Below, piece by piece: positions 63,891 to 64,000 of a stretch of 64,000 bases of DNA. The stretch is from Euclidia mi (lineage: Eukaryota; Arthropoda; Insecta; Lepidoptera; Erebidae), in the NCBI GenBank assembly GCA_944739405.2, contig OX123190.2, forward strand, positions 64,561,805 to 64,625,804. Direction: 5' to 3'. The notes under the pieces are model-generated. The model was not told the origin of the DNA. It searched no databases and was given only the letters and a program-made list of their open reading frames with translations. Position numbers and translations under genes: made by a program. How positions within the stretch are numbered: position 1 is the first letter of the stretch; each line of letters starts with the position of its first letter.

Positions 63891-64000
63891 TTATGTACCT
63901 ATATATATATATTTAGATATTATGATTATGTAAGATAGCAATGTATATAGTTAAAGTTAATAATCTGGTATGTTATTTAATGCATTAAATTTGAATTTAT

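Overview
The window looks like nuclear DNA from a moth or butterfly. It is AT-rich and densely packed with transposable elements of types common in Lepidoptera: BEL/Pao and Gypsy LTR elements, CR1/Jockey-type LINEs with short-repeat tails, tRNA-derived SINEs, a mariner relic, TA-flanked inverted-repeat elements, and RTE-like 3' ends with the 'GATGAT' style tail. No complete host gene, rRNA or functional tRNA gene was found. The most likely host content is a chain of three small internal exons on the minus strand (25361-25452, 23104-23193, 12835-12944). They have canonical splice sites and matching phases, and belong to a gene I do not recognise whose introns are filled with transposons. Order, bounds and family calls come from reading the sequence; no database was searched. 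|| Layout, left part. 1-2600: SINE pieces and a ~95-bp repeat around a decayed LINE with RNase H (minus). 3990-4352: LINE C-terminal relic. 4722-12226: BEL/Pao element 'BEL-1' (minus) with 480-bp LTRs and target duplication GCCTT. It is broken by a ~0.9-kb array of a 10-bp satellite and by two LINE fragments. 12835-12944: putative exon. 13411-14989: internally deleted Gypsy element with a tRNA-Trp-type primer site and a small myristoylation/transmembrane ORF (minus). 15322-22261: 'BEL-2' (plus) with 1002-bp LTRs and duplication AGACT. 23104-23193 and 25361-25452: the other two putative exons. || Layout, right part. 25.9-27.3 kb: SINE relics. 28243-32760: almost intact two-ORF LINE (minus). 33413-34519 and 61641-62671: two copies of one TA-flanked inverted-repeat DNA transposon. 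36-39 kb: SINEs, an RTE scrap and a mariner relic. 39957-50866: CR1-like LINE (minus) whose first ORF carries an SGNH-esterase-like domain. A young Gypsy element (43790-49579, plus, duplication CTAT) sits inside that domain. 53735-55340: Jockey/CR1 relic (minus). 57590-60250: CR1/Jockey-type LINE (plus). 63425-63890: minisatellite. || The elements are nested, so insertion order can be read: the Gypsy element is younger than the CR1 LINE it splits, and the satellite and LINE fragments postdate the BEL-1 reading frame. The Gypsy copy keeps almost all its signals (TATA box, polyadenylation signal, primer site, polypurine tract, a textbook -1 frameshift site between gag and protease). Its pol nevertheless carries one extra base and two stop codons. 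No transposon here appears able to move itself as it stands; the LINE at 28-32 kb is closest, with one visible stop codon.
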